Shown piece by piece: positions 60,515 through 64,000 of a stretch of 64,000 bases of DNA. Under the pieces are notes generated by a model. That model was not told the origin of the DNA, searched no databases, and saw only the letters and a list, made by a program, of their open reading frames with translations. Source of the DNA: an uncultured Granulosicoccaceae bacterium (GTDB lineage Bacteria > Pseudomonadota > Gammaproteobacteria > Granulosicoccales > Granulosicoccaceae); contig CALJNA010000087.1 of the NCBI GenBank assembly GCA_937981955.1, forward strand, positions 29,663-93,662. The letters run 5' to 3'. The number at the start of each line of letters is the position of its first letter. Positions within the stretch are counted from its first letter, which is position 1. Position numbers and translations under genes: made by a program.

Positions 60515-62452
60515 ATGGGAACCATTATAGGAATCGACCTTGGCACGACGAATTCGTGTGTTGCGGTTATGGAAGGCGGTAAGCCGCGAGTTATCGAGAA
60601 TTCAGAAGGCGATCGCACCACGCCATCTATCGTTGCATTCGGTGACGATGGTGAGGTTGTTGTAGGTCAGCCAGCAAAGCGCCAGGCTGTTACTAATCCA
60701 CAAAATACTCTGTACGCAGTAAAACGATTAATTGGTCGCCGCTTCGACGAAGATGCTGTGCAAAAGGACATCGAGCTTGTCCCGTACAAAATCATCAAAG
60801 CGGATAACGGAGACGCATGGGTAGAAGCTGCCGGTGAAAAAATGGCGCCCCCTGAAGTGGCTGCTCGCGTGTTGATGAAAATGAAATCGACTGCTGAAGA
60901 GTATCTTGGTACCGAAGTCAGTGAAGCGGTTATCACCGTACCTGCATACTTCAACGATTCTCAACGCCAGGCTACCAAAGACGCTGGCAAAATTGCCGGT
61001 CTTGACGTGAAGCGCATCATCAATGAGCCAACCGCTGCTGCTCTTGCCTATGGCATGGACAAGCAGCGTGGTAATGGTCAGATTGCGGTTTACGATCTCG
61101 GTGGTGGTACGTTCGATATTTCCATTATTGAAATTGCTGAAGTAGATGGTGAGCATCAGTTCGAAGTACTGTCAACCAACGGTGATACATTCCTCGGTGG
61201 TGAAGATTTCGATAACCGATTGATCGATTACCTTGCTGATGAATTCAAAAAGGAAAGTGGTATCGATCTGCATAACGATCCTTTGGCACTGCAACGTCTG
61301 AAAGAAGGCGCAGAGAAAGCCAAGATTGAACTGTCCAGCACAACACAAACCGATGTAAATCTGCCGTACATCACTGCTGATTCATCTGGACCGAAGCACC
61401 TGAACATTAAGGTGACCCGTGCGAAACTCGAGTCACTGGTTGACGATCTTGTGCAACGAACTATCGAGCCGTGTCGTATTGCTTTGAAAGATGCCGGTTT
61501 GAGTGCATCGGATATTAACGATGTGATTATGGTTGGTGGTCAAACCCGTATGCCTAAAGTGCAGGACGTGGTTAAAGACTTCTTCGGTAAAGAGCCTCGT
61601 AAAGATGTTAACCCTGACGAAGCGGTTGCAATCGGTGCATCCATTCAGGGTGGTGTTTTGGGCGGCCAGGTAAAAGACGTTCTGCTGCTTGACGTAACCC
61701 CGCTGTCACTGGGTATTGAAACGCTCGGCGGTGTTATGACAAAACTGATCGACAAGAACACGACCATACCGACTAAAGCACAACAGGTATTTTCAACGGC
61801 TGATGACAACCAGACCGCAGTAACTGTGCATGTGTTGCAGGGTGAGCGTGAAATAGCCGGTGGTAACAAGTCGCTGGGACGTTTTGATCTTGCAGATATT
61901 CCTCCTGCACCTCGAGGGGTTCCACAGATTGAAGTATCGTTCGATATCGATGCTAACGGCATCATGAACGTATCGGCCAAAGATAAGGCAACCGGCAAAG
62001 TGCAGTCCATTGTGATCAAGGCATCCAGTGGTCTGTCCGATGAGGAAATTCAACGCATGGTCAGTGACGCAGAAGCGCACGCAGAAGATGATGCGAAAAT
62101 GAAAGAGATGATCGATACGCGTAATCAGGCAGAACAGATGATTCACGCGACCGAAAAATCGATGGCCGATCTTGCTGATCAGATTGAGGACGATGAGCGT
62201 AATGACATCAACGCTAAACTTGATGAACTGCGTACGGTCGTGGCTGGGGACGACAAGGAAGCCATTGAAACCAAACTGGCTGCATTGAGTGAGGTTACAG
62301 GCAAATTGGCTGAGCGTGCCTATGCGCAGCAGCAGCCAGGTGAAGGTGGGCCTGACGATACTGCAGCTGGTAGCGATGGCGGTGCATCTGCCGCAGCTGA
62401 TGATGCAGTTGATGCCGAGTTCGAAGAGGTCAAAGACGACAAGGCTTCGTAA
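60515..62452 (+). CDS. dnaK: Chaperone DnaK (Hsp70)
   Basis: A 645-aa Hsp70. ATPase motifs [32 protein letters not shown] and [12 protein letters not shown] are present, followed by the substrate domain ([20 protein letters not shown]) and helical lid, ending in an Ala/Gly/Asp-rich tail ([13 protein letters not shown]). AGGA lies 7 bases before the ATG. The 240-base gap after grpE contains a TTGACA (60439-60444) without a matching -10. A hairpin with a T-run lies between it and dnaJ. Confidence 0.97.
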   Translation: MGTIIGIDLGTTNSCVAVMEGGKPRVIENSEGDRTTPSIVAFGDDGEVVVGQPAKRQAVTNPQNTLYAVKRLIGRRFDEDAVQKDIELVPYKIIKADNGDAWVEAAGEKMAPPEVAARVLMKMKSTAEEYLGTEVSEAVITVPAYFNDSQRQATKDAGKIAGLDVKRIINEPTAAALAYGMDKQRGNGQIAVYDLGGGTFDISIIEIAEVDGEHQFEVLSTNGDTFLGGEDFDNRLIDYLADEFKKESGIDLHNDPLALQRLKEGAEKAKIELSSTTQTDVNLPYITADSSGPKHLNIKVTRAKLESLVDDLVQRTIEPCRIALKDAGLSASDINDVIMVGGQTRMPKVQDVVKDFFGKEPRKDVNPDEAVAIGASIQGGVLGGQVKDVLLLDVTPLSLGIETLGGVMTKLIDKNTTIPTKAQQVFSTADDNQTAVTVHVLQGEREIAGGNKSLGRFDLADIPPAPRGVPQIEVSFDIDANGIMNVSAKDKATGKVQSIVIKASSGLSDEEIQRMVSDAEAHAEDDAKMKEMIDTRNQAEQMIHATEKSMADLADQIEDDERNDINAKLDELRTVVAGDDKEAIETKLAALSEVTGKLAERAYAQQQPGEGGPDDTAAGSDGGASAAADDAVDAEFEEVKDDKAS

Positions 62453-62569
62453 GTAAGTCTACCCATCTAGCATGAAGGACAGACCAAAACATTTTATTTG
62501 TGGTTGGTTCTTCTTGCACGAAAGACTAAAATCGCAGCTCGCTGGTTCACCGCCGGCGAGTTGTGGCTC

Positions 62570-62598
62570 AAAAGGCCTTACGGGTCTTTTGTTTTTTT
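62570..62598 (+). terminator. Terminator-like hairpin between dnaK and dnaJ
   Basis: AAAAGGCC (62570-62577) pairs with GGTCTTTT (62583-62590), one G-T wobble, around TTACG, and seven Ts follow at 62592-62598. It would lower dnaJ transcription relative to dnaK. Confidence 0.72.
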
Positions 62599-62627
62599 AA
62601 GACAGCATCAAGGTATGAATCGATAGC

Positions 62628-63761
62628 ATGGCAGATCGCGATTATTATGAGATTTTAGGCGTCTCGCGCGATGCGAGCGAAGGTGAGTTAAAAAAGGCCT
62701 ATCGCCGTCTCGCCATGAAATACCACCCGGATAGAAATCCTGATGATGCCGATGCCAGCGATAAATTCAAAGAAGCCAAAGAGGCTTATGAGATTCTCAA
62801 TGATCCGCAAAAACGTGCAGCCTACGACCAGTTTGGTCACGCGGGTGTAAATAACCAACCTGGCGGTGGTGGTTTCGGTGGGGCCGACATCAACGATATT
62901 TTTGGTGATGTTTTTGGTGACATATTTGGTGGTGGCCGATCACGCGGCGGTGGTCCTCGCGTTTATCGTGGTGACGACCTGCAATACAATCTCGATATCA
63001 CACTTGAAGAAGCGGTTGCCGGTGTCACCACTGAGATAAGCTTGCCCAGCTCGGTTGCCTGCGATGCGTGCGATGGCAGTGGGTCAAAGCGTGGTACCAA
63101 TCCGAGTAGTTGCCCCACCTGTCATGGCGCAGGCCAGGTTCGAATGCAGCAAGGCTTCTTCTCCGTACAGCAAACGTGTCCCTCGTGTCGCGGCAAAGGC
63201 AAGGTCATCACTGATCCATGTCCAAAATGTCGAGGCCATGGCCGGTCGAACAAAGAAAAGAAACTGTCAGTCAAGATTCCCCCAGGTGTTGATACCGGCG
63301 ACAAAATCCGGCTCTCGGGTGAGGGTGAGGTTGGCGAGAACGGTGGCCCGGCTGGCGACCTGTACGTTGCGATCGGTGTTAAAGATCATGAGCTATTCAC
63401 CCGGGATAACGCAGACTTGCAGTGCACAGTACCGATAAACTTTGCAACCGCTACCGTTGGTGGTGAACTGGAAGTTCCCACGCTTGATGGTCGAGTTAAA
63501 TTGAAAATTCCCGCAGGTACTCAATCTGAGAAGGTGTTCCGGCTAAGAGGTAAGGGTGTTAAACCCGTGCGTGGCGGCGCTGTTGGCGACTTAATGTGTA
63601 AAGTCCGTGTTGAAACACCCGTCAACCTGAACAAAGAACAACGAGAATTGCTGATGGCATTCCACGAAACCATCAGCGGCCCCAACGCCCAAAAACACAG
63701 CCCCCAGGCACACAGCTGGCTGGGCGGGGTTAAGAAGTTCTTCGATGAGATGCGCAGTTAG
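62628..63761 (+). CDS. dnaJ: Chaperone DnaJ (Hsp40)
   Basis: A 377-aa type I J-protein. J domain with [20 protein letters not shown] and the HPD motif in [10 protein letters not shown], a Gly/Phe-rich linker ([15 protein letters not shown]), and four zinc-binding repeats ([32 protein letters not shown]). The C-terminal domain has [17 protein letters not shown] and [14 protein letters not shown]. It follows dnaK by 175 bases. The last codons lie in a hairpin that is duplicated 44 bases downstream. Confidence 0.96.
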   Translation: MADRDYYEILGVSRDASEGELKKAYRRLAMKYHPDRNPDDADASDKFKEAKEAYEILNDPQKRAAYDQFGHAGVNNQPGGGGFGGADINDIFGDVFGDIFGGGRSRGGGPRVYRGDDLQYNLDITLEEAVAGVTTEISLPSSVACDACDGSGSKRGTNPSSCPTCHGAGQVRMQQGFFSVQQTCPSCRGKGKVITDPCPKCRGHGRSNKEKKLSVKIPPGVDTGDKIRLSGEGEVGENGGPAGDLYVAIGVKDHELFTRDNADLQCTVPINFATATVGGELEVPTLDGRVKLKIPAGTQSEKVFRLRGKGVKPVRGGAVGDLMCKVRVETPVNLNKEQRELLMAFHETISGPNAQKHSPQAHSWLGGVKKFFDEMRS

Positions 63762-63812
63762 GCGCATCTCTGGTTTTATGGACTTAGTTTGAGATGCGCA
63801 GTTAGGCGCATC
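63746..63812 (+). repeat. Duplicated hairpin spanning the dnaJ stop codon
   Basis: A 23-base sequence occurs at 63746-63768 and again perfectly at 63790-63812. Each copy contains the hairpin arms GATGCGC and GCGCATC around AGTTAG; in the first copy the stem extends to nine base pairs (GAGATGCGC / GCGCATCTC) and encloses the dnaJ TAG. The duplication also copies the codons EMRS-stop. The remaining bases to 64000 show no gene I can support. Confidence 0.85.
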
Positions 63813-64000
63813 GGCATGTTACTGGCGGCGCAAGCCAAGTCAATCAACCATGCTGACACCAGACACGCCTGAGTGATCAGATCACCAAATACCGGATTAC
63901 CGAGCGTCAGCAAAGCGACATCCTGTATTTGCTAAAGCCAATCCCGCCTGCATTTCGCCGCACCACAATGAATCGTTGTTACCCCGATAAACCAGCAACC

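Overview
The window is a gammaproteobacterial chromosome segment from a sulfur-oxidizing chemotroph. The decisive evidence is a complete oxidative (reverse) dissimilatory sulfite reductase operon, dsrABEFHCMKLJOPNR. It carries the oxidation-type markers dsrEFH and dsrL. A Tat-exported sulfide dehydrogenase flavoprotein (FccB type) lies directly upstream. The housekeeping blocks (hrcA-grpE-dnaK-dnaJ, lexA, nth, queG, ispG, ctaA, folB-folK) are complete and also gammaproteobacterial in style. I cannot name genus or family. No tRNA, rRNA, insertion sequence, prophage or CRISPR array was seen.

Layout. 1-4 kb: end of an unidentified gene, a pteridine reductase, and a minus-strand operon Rieske ferredoxin - TrpD2 - folB - folK. 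4-7.8 kb: a minus-strand group of ferredoxin-reductase-like protein, TauD-like dioxygenase, 64-aa protein, helical protein and a stand-alone Cas6/Cmx6-like protein; this is the best candidate for an undescribed system. 8.2-22 kb: fccB and the dsr operon. 22-24.4 kb: a NarX/NarL-type two-component system whose genes overlap dsrR and each other. 24.4-27 kb: divergent SoxS-like and SoxW-like thioredoxins, then an orphan TRAP solute-binding protein behind a perfect Fur-box-like palindrome. 27-36.6 kb: class V aminotransferase, thioredoxin-like protein, queG, ChrR-type cupin, lexA with a candidate operator, an esterase and a membrane AraC regulator, a cupin, the SRAP protein and nth. 36.8-45 kb: an HD-domain protein, DUF2853, an NTE-like patatin, DUF3047, ctaA, a ComEA-like protein and apt. 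45-52 kb: DUF533, a secreted four-domain beta-gamma crystallin protein, a DUF2959 lipoprotein, DUF2288 and a GAF-GAF-GGDEF-EAL protein. 52-58 kb: both methylmalonyl-CoA mutase subunits, a stand-alone MnmC oxidase domain and ispG. 58-63.8 kb: hrcA, grpE, dnaK and dnaJ.

How the genes work together. FccB would oxidize sulfide in the periplasm. DsrEFH pass sulfur to the two-cysteine protein DsrC, DsrAB oxidize it to sulfite with DsrL as electron acceptor, and the DsrMKJOP membrane complex recycles DsrC. DsrN modifies siroheme. The overlapping NarXL-like pair is well placed to regulate this pathway, and the SoxS/SoxW-like thioredoxins would keep periplasmic thiols reduced. No sox, apr or sat genes lie in the window.

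Small-scale structure includes a GAAC-N7-GAAC direct repeat before lexA, 10-bp and 9-bp tandem repeats around 32 kb, AAACTATCCAAT repeats before fccB, and a duplicated hairpin over the dnaJ stop codon. No CIRCE element was found at the hrcA-dnaJ locus.
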